In this document: positions 8,784 to 16,919 of the stretch, piece by piece
Layout: the number at the start of each line of letters is the position of its first letter
Position numbering within the stretch: the stretch's first letter is position 1
NCBI RefSeq assembly: GCF_002954705.1
Contig: NZ_MSCO01000001.1
Coordinates: 1,060,257 to 1,093,252 of the forward strand
DNA from: Aliivibrio sifiae
GTDB taxonomy: Bacteria > Pseudomonadota > Gammaproteobacteria > Enterobacterales > Vibrionaceae
Direction of reading: 5' to 3'
DNA length: 32,996 nt
Position numbers and translations under genes: made by a program
The notes under the pieces: model-generated
Told to the model about the DNA's origin: nothing
Seen by the model: the letters and a program-made list of their open reading frames with translations, nothing else
The model's database searches: none

Positions 8784-8804
8784 GGGCCACTTTTCTAGTG
8801 GCCC
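8784..8804 (+). other. GC-rich hairpin after gadB, no U-tract
   Basis: GGGCCAC (8784-8790) and GTGGCCC (8798-8804) form a 7-bp stem with a 7-base loop, nine bases after the gadB stop. The following bases ATTACTCC are not T-rich, so it may lower readthrough or protect the gadB 3' end rather than terminate fully. Confidence 0.5.
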
Positions 8805-8818
8805 ATTACTCCCCATTC

Positions 8819-8859
8819 GTTTCAATTAATATTTATATGAAATTGATGTTAATTGAAAC
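8819..8859. repeat. Perfect 11-bp inverted repeat upstream of the antiporter
   Basis: GTTTCAATTAA (8819-8829) and TTAATTGAAAC (8849-8859) are exact complements with a 19-base spacer. The size and geometry resemble the repeat upstream of gadB (7265-7308), although the arm sequences differ. It lies 33 bases before the antiporter start and may be an operator or a leader hairpin. Confidence 0.75.
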
Positions 8860-8892
8860 CTAGTTTGTCTTTATTCTGTATGGAAAATAATT

Positions 8893-10770
8893 ATGAATAT
8901 TGAACAATTAAGTAATGCCTTACGCTGGATAAAATCTCAACGCCGGACTTTCTTACTTACTTTATTACTTGTTTTATTCTCTAGCCGTCTTATGGCTGCT
9001 GAATCTGTCGAAGTTTTAGCACAACATGAAGCGTCTGGATTATTTGGTTTTCTGTTTACGTATATCGCCCACAATCCTTTTGTGTTTCTTTTTTTAAGTA
9101 TTGCCATTGGCTATCCGTTAGGAAAAGTAATAATTAAAGGCATCAATTTAGGCTCAACAGCAGGCACTCTGGTTGTTGGTGTTGGTATTGCTTTAACTGC
9201 TTTTTTTGTTTATGGCTTACATATAAATGCACCGGGATTGGTGTCTGATATATTCTTAATGATGTTTATGTACGCTATTGGTATGAAGGTTGGCCCTCAA
9301 TTTTTCTCTGGCTTAGCAAGAGGTGGGTTGGATTTTGTTGTTATTGGTCTTATCGTCGTGTTTAGTAATTTTATTATCGTGTTCTTTGGCGCTAAATTAT
9401 TAGATTTGGCACCGGGTTATGCTGCAGGGATTATTTCAGGTAGTTACACGGTAACGGCAGTGATGGGCGTAGCTCAATCAGCAATTAACTCTGGGGCGGT
9501 TAAAGCGCCTGATGGAATGACGCTTGATCAAATCAGTGCCAATATCGCCGCAGGTTATGCCATTAGTTATATTCTCTCTAGTGTCTTCATTATATTACTT
9601 ATTAAATATTTACCAGCGATGTTTGGTGTTGATCCAGTAAAAGCAGGTAAAGATGCTGAAGCCGATTTTGGTGCGGGTGGTGATACAGAAGCATTACCGA
9701 GTACCAATGGGTTTTCAAATTTAGGCGTTCTTCCACTAGACATTAGAGCTTATCGTGTTGATCACCAAGAATTGGTCGGTCAGAGTGTAGATGCGTTATT
9801 TCATCGCTATCCTCATGCTGCGATTCTTAAGGTGATTCGTGGTGATGAAGTCATTGATTCTTCTGATAACCCACAACTACAACTTGGGGATATTATCGGG
9901 ATCCGAGGTGATTATCACGTTTTAATCGAAGGCGGAGAATCGACTGTCGGCGTAGAAGTGGATGAACCAAGAGCGCGTAATGTAGACATAGAAGTAGCTG
10001 ATATTCATTTAGGTAAATCAGCCTATACAGGCAAAAGTATCGAAGACATGAGTAAAGAAGTCGGCTTTGGTATCTATATGAAAGCCTTGTTTAGACAGGG
10101 ACATCAGCTTCCTATGTTACCTCAAACAGTGGTGGAGGTTGGGGATGTTATTCGTGTTGCAGGCTCTGACTGGTGTGTAAAACAGGCTGCGAAAAAACTG
10201 AACAGTAATCCGATTGTTGAGAGCACGCTGACAGAAACCTTCTATCTAGCGCTTTCTTTATTGATTGGTTATGTCTGTGGTCACCTGAGTGTGACTTTAG
10301 GTGGGATCCCATTTGCATTGGGAACATCAGCAGGTTGTATGTTGACGGGGATTGTATTTTCATTCTTACGAACTCGTAATCCAGCCTTTGGTGGGCCAAT
10401 GAGTGAAGGAGCGCGTAGCTTTTTGCAAGATATTGGTTTGAGCTTGTTTGTTGCGGTATTAGCAGCGACGGTAGGGCCAAAAATCTTGGCTTCATTCCAA
10501 GGTATTGTGGTAATTAAAATTGCCGGTTTAGGGTTAGTTGCGGCTTTATTACCTCCATTATTAGCTTGGATTTATGGTTTGTATTTCAGAAAAATGAACC
10601 CTGCAATTCTCGCTGGTGCTTGTGCGGGAGGGCGAAATAGTACCCCTGCAATGAAAGGGGCTCAGGATGAGTGTCAAAGTGATATGCCTGCGGTAGGTTA
10701 TCCGGTTCCTTATGCACTCACGTCTATGATAGTGCTCGTTCTTGGCTATCTAACGATGGTGTTGTACTAA
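8893..10770 (+). CDS. AspT/AAE-family antiporter with two TrkA-C domains
   Basis: A 625-residue inner-membrane protein of the aspartate:alanine exchanger family. Layout: an extra hydrophobic N-terminal stretch RTFLLTLLLVLFSSRLMAA (about 18-36), then a first transport half (about 45-245) with SGSYTVTAVMGVAQSAINSG. Two cytosolic TrkA-C/RCK-C type domains follow (about 283-350 and 358-437), then a second half (about 445-625) with CAGGRNSTPAMKGAQ. The known member AspT exchanges aspartate for alanine. Here the gene follows glutamate decarboxylase by 118 bases on the same strand, so glutamate:GABA exchange is a reasonable inference, taking the role of GadC, which belongs to another family. ATG 8893 has GGAAA at 8882-8886. 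Confidence 0.88.
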   Translation: MNIEQLSNALRWIKSQRRTFLLTLLLVLFSSRLMAAESVEVLAQHEASGLFGFLFTYIAHNPFVFLFLSIAIGYPLGKVIIKGINLGSTAGTLVVGVGIALTAFFVYGLHINAPGLVSDIFLMMFMYAIGMKVGPQFFSGLARGGLDFVVIGLIVVFSNFIIVFFGAKLLDLAPGYAAGIISGSYTVTAVMGVAQSAINSGAVKAPDGMTLDQISANIAAGYAISYILSSVFIILLIKYLPAMFGVDPVKAGKDAEADFGAGGDTEALPSTNGFSNLGVLPLDIRAYRVDHQELVGQSVDALFHRYPHAAILKVIRGDEVIDSSDNPQLQLGDIIGIRGDYHVLIEGGESTVGVEVDEPRARNVDIEVADIHLGKSAYTGKSIEDMSKEVGFGIYMKALFRQGHQLPMLPQTVVEVGDVIRVAGSDWCVKQAAKKLNSNPIVESTLTETFYLALSLLIGYVCGHLSVTLGGIPFALGTSAGCMLTGIVFSFLRTRNPAFGGPMSEGARSFLQDIGLSLFVAVLAATVGPKILASFQGIVVIKIAGLGLVAALLPPLLAWIYGLYFRKMNPAILAGACAGGRNSTPAMKGAQDECQSDMPAVGYPVPYALTSMIVLVLGYLTMVLY

Positions 10771-10784
10771 GCTCATTATCTATA

Positions 10785-10830
10785 ACAAAAAAGCCATTAT
10801 GATGAAGATCAGAATGGCTTTATATTGTTC
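10785..10830. terminator. Bidirectional terminator after the antiporter
   Basis: AAAGCCATT (10790-10798) pairs with AATGGCTTT (10813-10821). On the minus strand a run of T (A-run 10787-10792) follows; on the plus strand TTTATATTGTTCTTTTT follows. It serves the antiporter gene and overlaps the stop codon of the convergent small gene. Confidence 0.75.
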
Positions 10831-11023
10831 TTTTTCTCTTTTTCTTAGGTCTTTTTTTATCGAGTATTTTAGTTAGTAATTCCCTTTGCGGATCGGAAAG
10901 TGGGAATCTGTCCATTAACTGGTTTTGTACACTTAAAAGTAACGTCTTTTCCCATGGTTTAAACACATCAAACTCAAGTAATATCGCATCATTTATTCTG
11001 ATGAAAAATTCATAGTCGTTCAT
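10820..11023 (-). CDS. Small basic hypothetical protein (67 aa)
   Basis: A 67-residue protein of unknown function. It is supported as a real gene by a strong Shine-Dalgarno, AAGGAG, five to six bases before ATG 11023 on the minus strand, and by a terminator at its end. The N-terminal part (about 1-50) is acidic to neutral and probably helical (MNDYEFFIRINDAILLEFDV). The last 13 residues are almost all Lys/Arg (DKKRPKKKRKRTI), suggesting contact with nucleic acid or the ribosome. No signal peptide or membrane segment is visible. It does not match a family I can name. Confidence 0.72.
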   Translation of the reverse strand: MNDYEFFIRINDAILLEFDVFKPWEKTLLLSVQNQLMDRFPLSDPQRELLTKILDKKRPKKKRKRTI

Positions 11024-11208
11024 AGGACTCCTTACTTATTAAAGGAACCATAACATAGATGGATCTTAAATATCGAGTTATGAAGGAGGTTTCTTTATCC
11101 ACGAGAGGAATAACCTCATTATTTATAGAAAGCCCATTTATTTCCCCGAGTTTTATAGCGATATGTCATAATAGAAAGACATAATTACTCTGTCGGAAAT
11201 GGTCAAAT

Positions 11209-13128
11209 ATGATGGGTGAACATTATTCGATTAGTAAAAATAGCTTTGATGTTTTTCGTTTTTCAAAAAGAGAAGTCGACAAAATTGCGTTAGTTACTGA
11301 AGGCGGTGGCCAAAGAGGGGTGTTTACTGCTGGAGTACTAGATAGTTTCTTGCAAGCGAACTTTAACCCATTTGATTTATTGATTGGTACCTCTGCCGGA
11401 TCGCTTAATTTAGCGTCTTATATCTGTGGTCATAAAGGACACGCTTATCGAATTATCGATCAAGTTACTCGAAGTCCTGATTTCTTTAAACTATCCCGCT
11501 TTTTATTGACTGGCGAAGGGATGGATTTAGATTGGTTAATTGATAAAACAGAATCTGATATTCCACTTAATTGGAAGGTTGGGGAAGAACACCTCAATGC
11601 CAAACAAGTTCTTGCTGTTGCGGCTCATGCAACCAACTTTGAAACCAAGTATTTTGATCTTTCAACCAGTAACTGGAAAGATATTCTTCGTGCATCTTGC
11701 GCTATTCCTGCGTTACATAAACAGCCCGTTATAATGGAAGAAAAGCGCTGGCTTGATGGTGGTTTAACCACGCCAATCCCAGTGCAAGCGGCGTACGATC
11801 GAGGTTTTCGTCATATTGTTGTTATTCGTACCGTACCTGTCGATTTTACCGAAAATCATGATTGGTTAATTTCTCTTGCTAAAATGACAAAAAATAGCAC
11901 GTTGGATCATATGGCCGCGATGCTTGTAACCCATGAAGAGAATTATCGTAAGACTCAAGCGTTTTTAGCTAACCCGCCAGATGATGTCATCATTTATGAA
12001 ATTTCACCAAATAGAAGTCTTCAATCTAAGGTGCTTGGTAGCACAAAAAAACAATTAGATGCGGATTATCATCATGGGAAAGACGTCGGTAAATTATTCC
12101 TTGAAACAATTGCAGCAAAATTGAATTTAGCGCATTTATCACAAGAACGTTTTTTAGTGAGAACTCGTGAAGCGCACTTTATCGATGAAGCAAAGCAACA
12201 AGAATATAAGGTTAAAATTGACGCTATTTGGAATAATAAAAAGTGTGGTGAAGTCTTAGGTGTAGAGCGTATTCCATTAAAGTGGATTAATGTTAATCCT
12301 AACGATAAAAAACAAACACTAGTTATTGTGAATGGCCGTAATGAAAGTTATTGGAAATATAAAGAAGCGATTCTTGAATTAAGTCAGTATTTTAATCTTT
12401 ATGCTTATGACCATCGTGGCCAAGGTGAATCGGGGCGAATGACACAAGATCATGAGTTGGGACATGTGGATGATTTTCATGATTACGTTATGGATCTTTA
12501 TATTTTTATGGAGAGAGTAGTGAGGCCTAATCTGAAGGGAGAGTGTTTTATGCTGTCTCACTCAATGGGTGCAGCGGTAATGACTCAATATTTATCAACT
12601 TTTGATCATCCAGTAAAGGCATCAGCAGCAACCTCTCCTATGTTTGGTGTATATATTTCGGGTAGGGGGCATGGCTTTAAAAAACAAACGCTAAATCTAC
12701 TTGATGTGTTAGCAAGTAAGCCAAATTATGCGTTAGGCCAAAGCCATTTTAAAAAGGTGCAATACAAGGATAATGTGTTAACTCATAGTGAAGTGAGATA
12801 TCAGTTATTCCTTGATCTGTTTTTAGATAAGCCACATTTAAGATTGGGTGGGCCAAGCACACACTGGATAACTGAATCGATTAAAGCAGGTAAAAAATGC
12901 ATTGCGAACGCGCATAAAGTAAAAATCCCAATACTGATCCTACAAGCTGGGGATGATTTGGTTGTGAGTAATGTTGCACAAGCTGAATTCCATGAGAGGT
13001 GCCATACAAGTCATTTAGAACCAATTGCCGGTGCTTATCATGACATGTTAATTGAGAAAGATACTTACCGAGATATAGCGATTAATAAGTTACTGGATTT
13101 CTATACCAGTGATTATCGATACTATTAA
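11209..13128 (+). CDS. Patatin-like phospholipase fused to an alpha/beta hydrolase (PldB-like)
   Basis: A 639-residue two-domain lipase. The N-terminal domain (about 22-310) is patatin-like of the YjjU type: oxyanion loop GGGQRG (32-37), nucleophile elbow GTSAG (60-64, Ser62) and the dyad Asp in WLDGG (Asp183). The C-terminal domain (about 350-635) is an alpha/beta hydrolase like lysophospholipase L2 (PldB): YAYDHRGQGESG (398-409), elbow SHSMG (450-454, Ser452), acid GDD (581-583) and His611 in GAYHD. Both catalytic sets look complete. In E. coli YjjU and PldB are separate proteins, so this is a fusion that could remove both acyl chains of a phospholipid in turn (inference). No signal peptide is seen, so it is probably cytosolic or inner-membrane associated. 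Confidence 0.88.
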   Translation: MMGEHYSISKNSFDVFRFSKREVDKIALVTEGGGQRGVFTAGVLDSFLQANFNPFDLLIGTSAGSLNLASYICGHKGHAYRIIDQVTRSPDFFKLSRFLLTGEGMDLDWLIDKTESDIPLNWKVGEEHLNAKQVLAVAAHATNFETKYFDLSTSNWKDILRASCAIPALHKQPVIMEEKRWLDGGLTTPIPVQAAYDRGFRHIVVIRTVPVDFTENHDWLISLAKMTKNSTLDHMAAMLVTHEENYRKTQAFLANPPDDVIIYEISPNRSLQSKVLGSTKKQLDADYHHGKDVGKLFLETIAAKLNLAHLSQERFLVRTREAHFIDEAKQQEYKVKIDAIWNNKKCGEVLGVERIPLKWINVNPNDKKQTLVIVNGRNESYWKYKEAILELSQYFNLYAYDHRGQGESGRMTQDHELGHVDDFHDYVMDLYIFMERVVRPNLKGECFMLSHSMGAAVMTQYLSTFDHPVKASAATSPMFGVYISGRGHGFKKQTLNLLDVLASKPNYALGQSHFKKVQYKDNVLTHSEVRYQLFLDLFLDKPHLRLGGPSTHWITESIKAGKKCIANAHKVKIPILILQAGDDLVVSNVAQAEFHERCHTSHLEPIAGAYHDMLIEKDTYRDIAINKLLDFYTSDYRYY

Positions 13129-13178
13129 GTTTTTCTGGTTGCAATAGAGTTTATCAGCAATTTAAAAAGCAATAAACG

Positions 13179-13207
13179 CCCTGCTGAGTTACCTTAGCAG
13201 GGTTTTA
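13179..13207. terminator. Terminator between the lipase fusion and the DUF2860 gene
   Basis: CCCTGCT (13179-13185) and AGCAGGG (13196-13202) form a 7-bp stem with a 10-base loop, followed on the plus strand by TTTTATGT. The gene pair is convergent, and A-rich bases on the left could allow use in both directions. Confidence 0.78.
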
Positions 13208-13221
13208 TGTAATATCAGCAA

Positions 13222-14175
13222 TTAGAACTTATAGTTCATACCCACAGTAACAATGTATTCTGATTCATCATAAAAAGTAATGTTTGAATCAGTTGAGCTG
13301 TAACCCGCAAAAGAGATGAATGACCAATCTTGCCAATCCATGAATTTAGTGTACTCGTAAGCGGCAAAGAAGCTTAATTTATTGTCTTTACGAGTTTCCC
13401 CATAAATAGGGCTTTCAGCACCGAATGTTCGTTGATTATAACCAGCAGTTAATACCAACTGGTGTCTTTGCATTAATTTGAAGAAACTTAATTCAGCACC
13501 GTATTGATCGTAAGAGCTTGCTTTTCCGTCCGCAGATGAAGATTGATAAATAACAGAAGGCAGGACGAATGAAGTGCGACTTAGTGGTAAGCGATACTGG
13601 CCTTTTAAGTAGAGTGTCTCGGCATCTCTTTTTAGTGCATCTTCGACATCATCGTTCTCGATATCTTTGGTGGCATAGGCGCTATCAATAGTAAAATTTG
13701 ATCCTGCAATATTATCGACTTTAAAACGAAATGCATTTCCTGAAGCATCTGTTTCTGTGCGAGCCGAACCGACTAAATATGGATCAGACCATGTTTTGCT
13801 TGACATAATGGTTGGTAGGATAGAAACATCAATTGCCATTCTTGATTCAAATTGATATTTATAACCGACTTCAAGAACAACAGTACCTGTTGCTACATCT
13901 TGGCGAGTTGTACCTGCGTATACTTGCTGATTTAACTCTTGGCTAAATGTATAGGCAATATTACCAAGAGGAAAGGCCATAAATCCATTGTCGCTAGAGC
14001 CTTTTTGATCCCTAGAGCTAATGGTGTCATCCCCCTCAGTATTAAAATTGGAAGTTGAAGATACAAATCCTGTGGTTAATGCAATTTCGCCACTAATGCC
14101 TTCTTTATCTGCTAATTTTGCTAGTGTGGGCATACTTATTACGCAAGTAGCTAGAAGTAAATAGCGTAAATTCAT
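13222..14175 (-). CDS. DUF2860-like outer-membrane barrel protein
   Basis: An envelope protein of 317 residues from ATG 14175. The frame opens at ATG 14184, but AAGGA lies directly against that codon and eight bases before ATG 14175, which then gives the signal peptide MNLRYLLLATCVISMPTLA. The mature part is rich in alternating aromatic and polar strands and ends VTVGMNYKF with a terminal Phe, the usual outer-membrane barrel signal. Segments such as GISGEIALTTGFVSSTSNFN and LEVGYKYQF resemble the DUF2860 family of Vibrio outer-membrane proteins as I remember it. Substrate or role is unknown; it may be a porin. It is divergent from the oxidoreductase gene. Confidence 0.75.
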   Translation of the reverse strand: MNLRYLLLATCVISMPTLAKLADKEGISGEIALTTGFVSSTSNFNTEGDDTISSRDQKGSSDNGFMAFPLGNIAYTFSQELNQQVYAGTTRQDVATGTVVLEVGYKYQFESRMAIDVSILPTIMSSKTWSDPYLVGSARTETDASGNAFRFKVDNIAGSNFTIDSAYATKDIENDDVEDALKRDAETLYLKGQYRLPLSRTSFVLPSVIYQSSSADGKASSYDQYGAELSFFKLMQRHQLVLTAGYNQRTFGAESPIYGETRKDNKLSFFAAYEYTKFMDWQDWSFISFAGYSSTDSNITFYDESEYIVTVGMNYKF

Positions 14176-14344
14176 TGTCGTCATCCTTGGGTTACTACAG
14201 TGTTAATAATTGTATTGAAACAGTTATAGTAGAAGTTATCAATGATCGCGAACCATAAGTGGTGTTTATATTGTGTAATGTGAAAGCCAATAGCAAATGA
14301 GTTACTTTTGACTAATATAAAGAAGACGGTTTTCTTTTAAATAG

Positions 14345-14380
14345 GAACAAATACGTTTATTTGTTCTATTTTTCTTTTAT
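14345..14380 (+). other. Hairpin with U-tract upstream of the oxidoreductase gene
   Basis: GAACAAATA (14345-14353) and TATTTGTTC (14358-14366) form a 9-bp perfect stem with a 4-base loop, followed by TATTTTTCTTTTATG. It has the shape of an intrinsic terminator in the leader of the downstream gene, or it could be a palindromic operator between the divergent genes. It lies 62 bases before ATG 14428. Confidence 0.5.
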
Positions 14381-14427
14381 GTCGAGATGGCTACACTATT
14401 TCAACTCGAAAAGAATGGGATGAGATA

Positions 14428-15423
14428 ATGAATGAAAAAAAAATAAAATGGGGCATTGCGGGGCTTGGAAATATAGCGCATCGATTTGCGCAAGATTTGA
14501 TTAATAACAGTCAATTAGGTGAGCTAGAAGCTGTTGCTGCTAGAGACAGTGAGAAAGCGCAGCAATTTTCGACTATCTATAAGGCGGTTTCACATTATGG
14601 TAACTACCAACAATTAGCGATGGATCCTGATGTTGATATTATTTATGTAGCGACGATTCATCCTTATCATAAGCCACTGGTTGAGTTATTTCTGTCTCAC
14701 CATAAAAATGTTTTAGTTGAAAAGCCTGCTTTTACGAATTACCAAGATTGGCAAGACATGCAAAAATTGGCTAAAGATAACGGTGTGTTATTGCTTGAGG
14801 CGATGAAAACGGTAGCGTTTCCTGCTTATCGAGAGCTGAAGACTTTTATGCATAAACACGAGATTACCGTGGATTCAATAGAAGCCTCTTTTGGAAATAA
14901 AAGTGAGTATGACCCTAATATCTTTGTATTTAATCCTAACTTATCAGGAGGAGCGACACTGGATGTCGGAGTATATGGCGTTTGGCTTTATTGTGATTTA
15001 TGCCATTTCTTTGGTGAAGATGTTCTAACACCATCTGTATCCATAACCGTCGAACATCCAGAATGGCGAGTTGATGAAAATGTGGTGTTTCTATTTGAAG
15101 GTAAGATTAAAGGAAAGATAGGGGCGTCAATTTCAAAAAACTTACCAAGGAGTGCCATTCTAAAAGGTGATGGTGTTGAAATCGTCATACATGATAAATG
15201 GTGGAATCCGTCGAGAATTGATGTGAATCTAAGCGGTAAAATCCACACTATCATTCATAATAGTGGTGGCGGCTTTGAACATGAAATAGATCACTGCTCT
15301 GCATTATTATTAAACAATGAGCAAACTTCTTCTGTACTTAATACCGAGATTAGTGGGCAGGTATTGTCTATACTAGAGCAGGCATTAACCACTAATGGAT
15401 ATGCTCATTTAACAAGAAGATAG
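14428..15423 (+). CDS. Gfo/Idh/MocA family oxidoreductase
   Basis: A 331-residue NAD(P)-dependent dehydrogenase. The Rossmann nucleotide-binding motif is at the N-terminus (WGIAGLGNIAHRFA, about residues 8-21), and the conserved E-K-P catalytic motif follows in KNVLVEKPAFTN (about 92-103). The pattern HPYHKPLVELFL plus LLLEAMKTVAFPAY resembles the dihydrodiol dehydrogenase/glucose-fructose oxidoreductase-like branch. The C-terminal alpha/beta domain (about 125-325) would bind a sugar or other polyol. Its stop is 11 bases before the likely start of the SgrR-like regulator, so the two form an operon. That pairing suggests a sugar-related substrate, but this is inference. Confidence 0.88.
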   Translation: MNEKKIKWGIAGLGNIAHRFAQDLINNSQLGELEAVAARDSEKAQQFSTIYKAVSHYGNYQQLAMDPDVDIIYVATIHPYHKPLVELFLSHHKNVLVEKPAFTNYQDWQDMQKLAKDNGVLLLEAMKTVAFPAYRELKTFMHKHEITVDSIEASFGNKSEYDPNIFVFNPNLSGGATLDVGVYGVWLYCDLCHFFGEDVLTPSVSITVEHPEWRVDENVVFLFEGKIKGKIGASISKNLPRSAILKGDGVEIVIHDKWWNPSRIDVNLSGKIHTIIHNSGGGFEHEIDHCSALLLNNEQTSSVLNTEISGQVLSILEQALTTNGYAHLTRR

Positions 15424-15434
15424 AGTTGGGTGCT

Positions 15435-16919
15435 ATGGAGAATATAAAACGAAAACTAGAAGTTTATGAAATACTTTTTCGTAAGTATGGACCTGTAGCA
15501 TCAAGTTGTAATATCACAGAACTCTCATGGCTTCTCAAAGTGAGTGAACGTCATGTTCAGACGATAATTAAGAGATTAATTAATGCGGATTGGATTGAAT
15601 GGAAAGCCACACCTGGCCGCAGCAAAAAAGCACAATTGACGTGCATTAAAGAGCCTATTGAAGCGTGTTATGACTGCGTATCGAATGTAGTCGACTCTGG
15701 TAATACTGATTCTGTTTTGAATATATTAAGTTTTGGTGGACGTAATGCTTCTATTGAACTTAAAAAATATCTTCTTCATTCTAACAAAACGGTACCACGC
15801 TCAGTTTGTATGCCTTTCCATCGGGAGATTGGTTCTTTATTACCTTATAACGCAATTTGCCGTACTGAACGATACTTAGTAACTCAAATTTTCCAGCGTT
15901 TAGTTAGTATAGAAAACGATCGTATTTGTCCTGATTTTGCTCATTATTGGGAAAGCAATCCTTCAGCAACGAGATGGCGTTTTTATCTTCGCAGTGGCGT
16001 CGTATGTCATGACGGAACCCTGTTAACGGCACAAGATGCAGTTCGCTGTTTGAATAAACTAATAACTAACTCTTATTGGCGTTCACTTTATTCTAACTTC
16101 ATTGATATAACGTCTCTTTCTGAAGAGTGTCTTGAAATTACCTTATTAGAAAGCGACTTCCATCTACCAAGATTATTAGCTCGAAGTGAAGCGTCTATTT
16201 ATCCTGTGCATTTGTCAGCAGATAAGATTGTTGGATCAGGATCATTTTTGGTCGAGGTATTATCACCAAGAATGATCCGATTAGGTCGATTTGAGCACTA
16301 TGCTTTAACATTACCCTTGTTAGAAAGAGTGGACCTGTGGGTATATGAAGAATGGGCGAAAGATAAAGTTTGTGCTCAAAATCAGCTAAGTTTGTCATTT
16401 CCAGAGAAGACCGCTACCTATAACAGTCAGTACCATTCATTATTTATGATAATAAAAAAGCAAGGCAGTAATTTGGATAGCTCTAATTTAGTGACTTATG
16501 AAAACAATAATGAATGTAAAACGTTAGCGTTTAGACTTTTTCCATCGCAGATACGACAAGAAGTTTTTTATGGATACTACCGTCAAACGGATATTGCATT
16601 ATGTAGCATTCTTGAAGAAAGTGATCGCTTGTACAGTCGGTTGGCTTTTCTGTCTCTTTACCCTTTTAAAAATCATATGATTCAAGATGTAGATTATGAT
16701 TTGTTTTTAAATAAGGTATCGGACATAAAAAATACCTCAGATGTAGTGCAAGCTATGGAAGCGCTTGACCTGCTGTATAGTTGGTTACAACAGATAGGTG
16801 TTATAGAAATAGTTAAGAAAGAGTCGTTTGAGTTAATCACATCAGAAAACCTAAAAGGGGTAAAAGTGAACGGTTTTGGTTGGTGTAATTTAGCGCAACT
16901 ATGGATAGTTAATCATTAA
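15435..16919 (+). CDS. SgrR-like transcriptional regulator with solute-binding domain
   Basis: About 494 residues, assigned from ATG 15435; an in-frame TTG at 15426 is the alternative. The N-terminal domain (about 1-110) is a winged helix of the SgrR_N type: LKVSERHVQTIIKRLINADW then IEWKATPGRSKKAQL. The rest (about 150-490) resembles a family 5 solute-binding protein as in E. coli SgrR (551 residues): SLLPYNAICRTERYLVTQIF, WRFYLRSGVVCHDGTLLTAQ. E. coli SgrR senses sugar-phosphate stress and activates sgrS. I see no sgrS-like RNA here, so the target may instead be the upstream oxidoreductase or other genes. Its 3' end overlaps the convergent araC-type gene by 11 bases. Confidence 0.82.
   Translation: MENIKRKLEVYEILFRKYGPVASSCNITELSWLLKVSERHVQTIIKRLINADWIEWKATPGRSKKAQLTCIKEPIEACYDCVSNVVDSGNTDSVLNILSFGGRNASIELKKYLLHSNKTVPRSVCMPFHREIGSLLPYNAICRTERYLVTQIFQRLVSIENDRICPDFAHYWESNPSATRWRFYLRSGVVCHDGTLLTAQDAVRCLNKLITNSYWRSLYSNFIDITSLSEECLEITLLESDFHLPRLLARSEASIYPVHLSADKIVGSGSFLVEVLSPRMIRLGRFEHYALTLPLLERVDLWVYEEWAKDKVCAQNQLSLSFPEKTATYNSQYHSLFMIIKKQGSNLDSSNLVTYENNNECKTLAFRLFPSQIRQEVFYGYYRQTDIALCSILEESDRLYSRLAFLSLYPFKNHMIQDVDYDLFLNKVSDIKNTSDVVQAMEALDLLYSWLQQIGVIEIVKKESFELITSENLKGVKVNGFGWCNLAQLWIVNH

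Noticed and set aside
10148-10495. 115-codon minus-strand frame inside the antiporter gene
   Set aside because: It lies fully opposite a well-conserved coding sequence, has no recognisable domain, and is best explained as a shadow frame.
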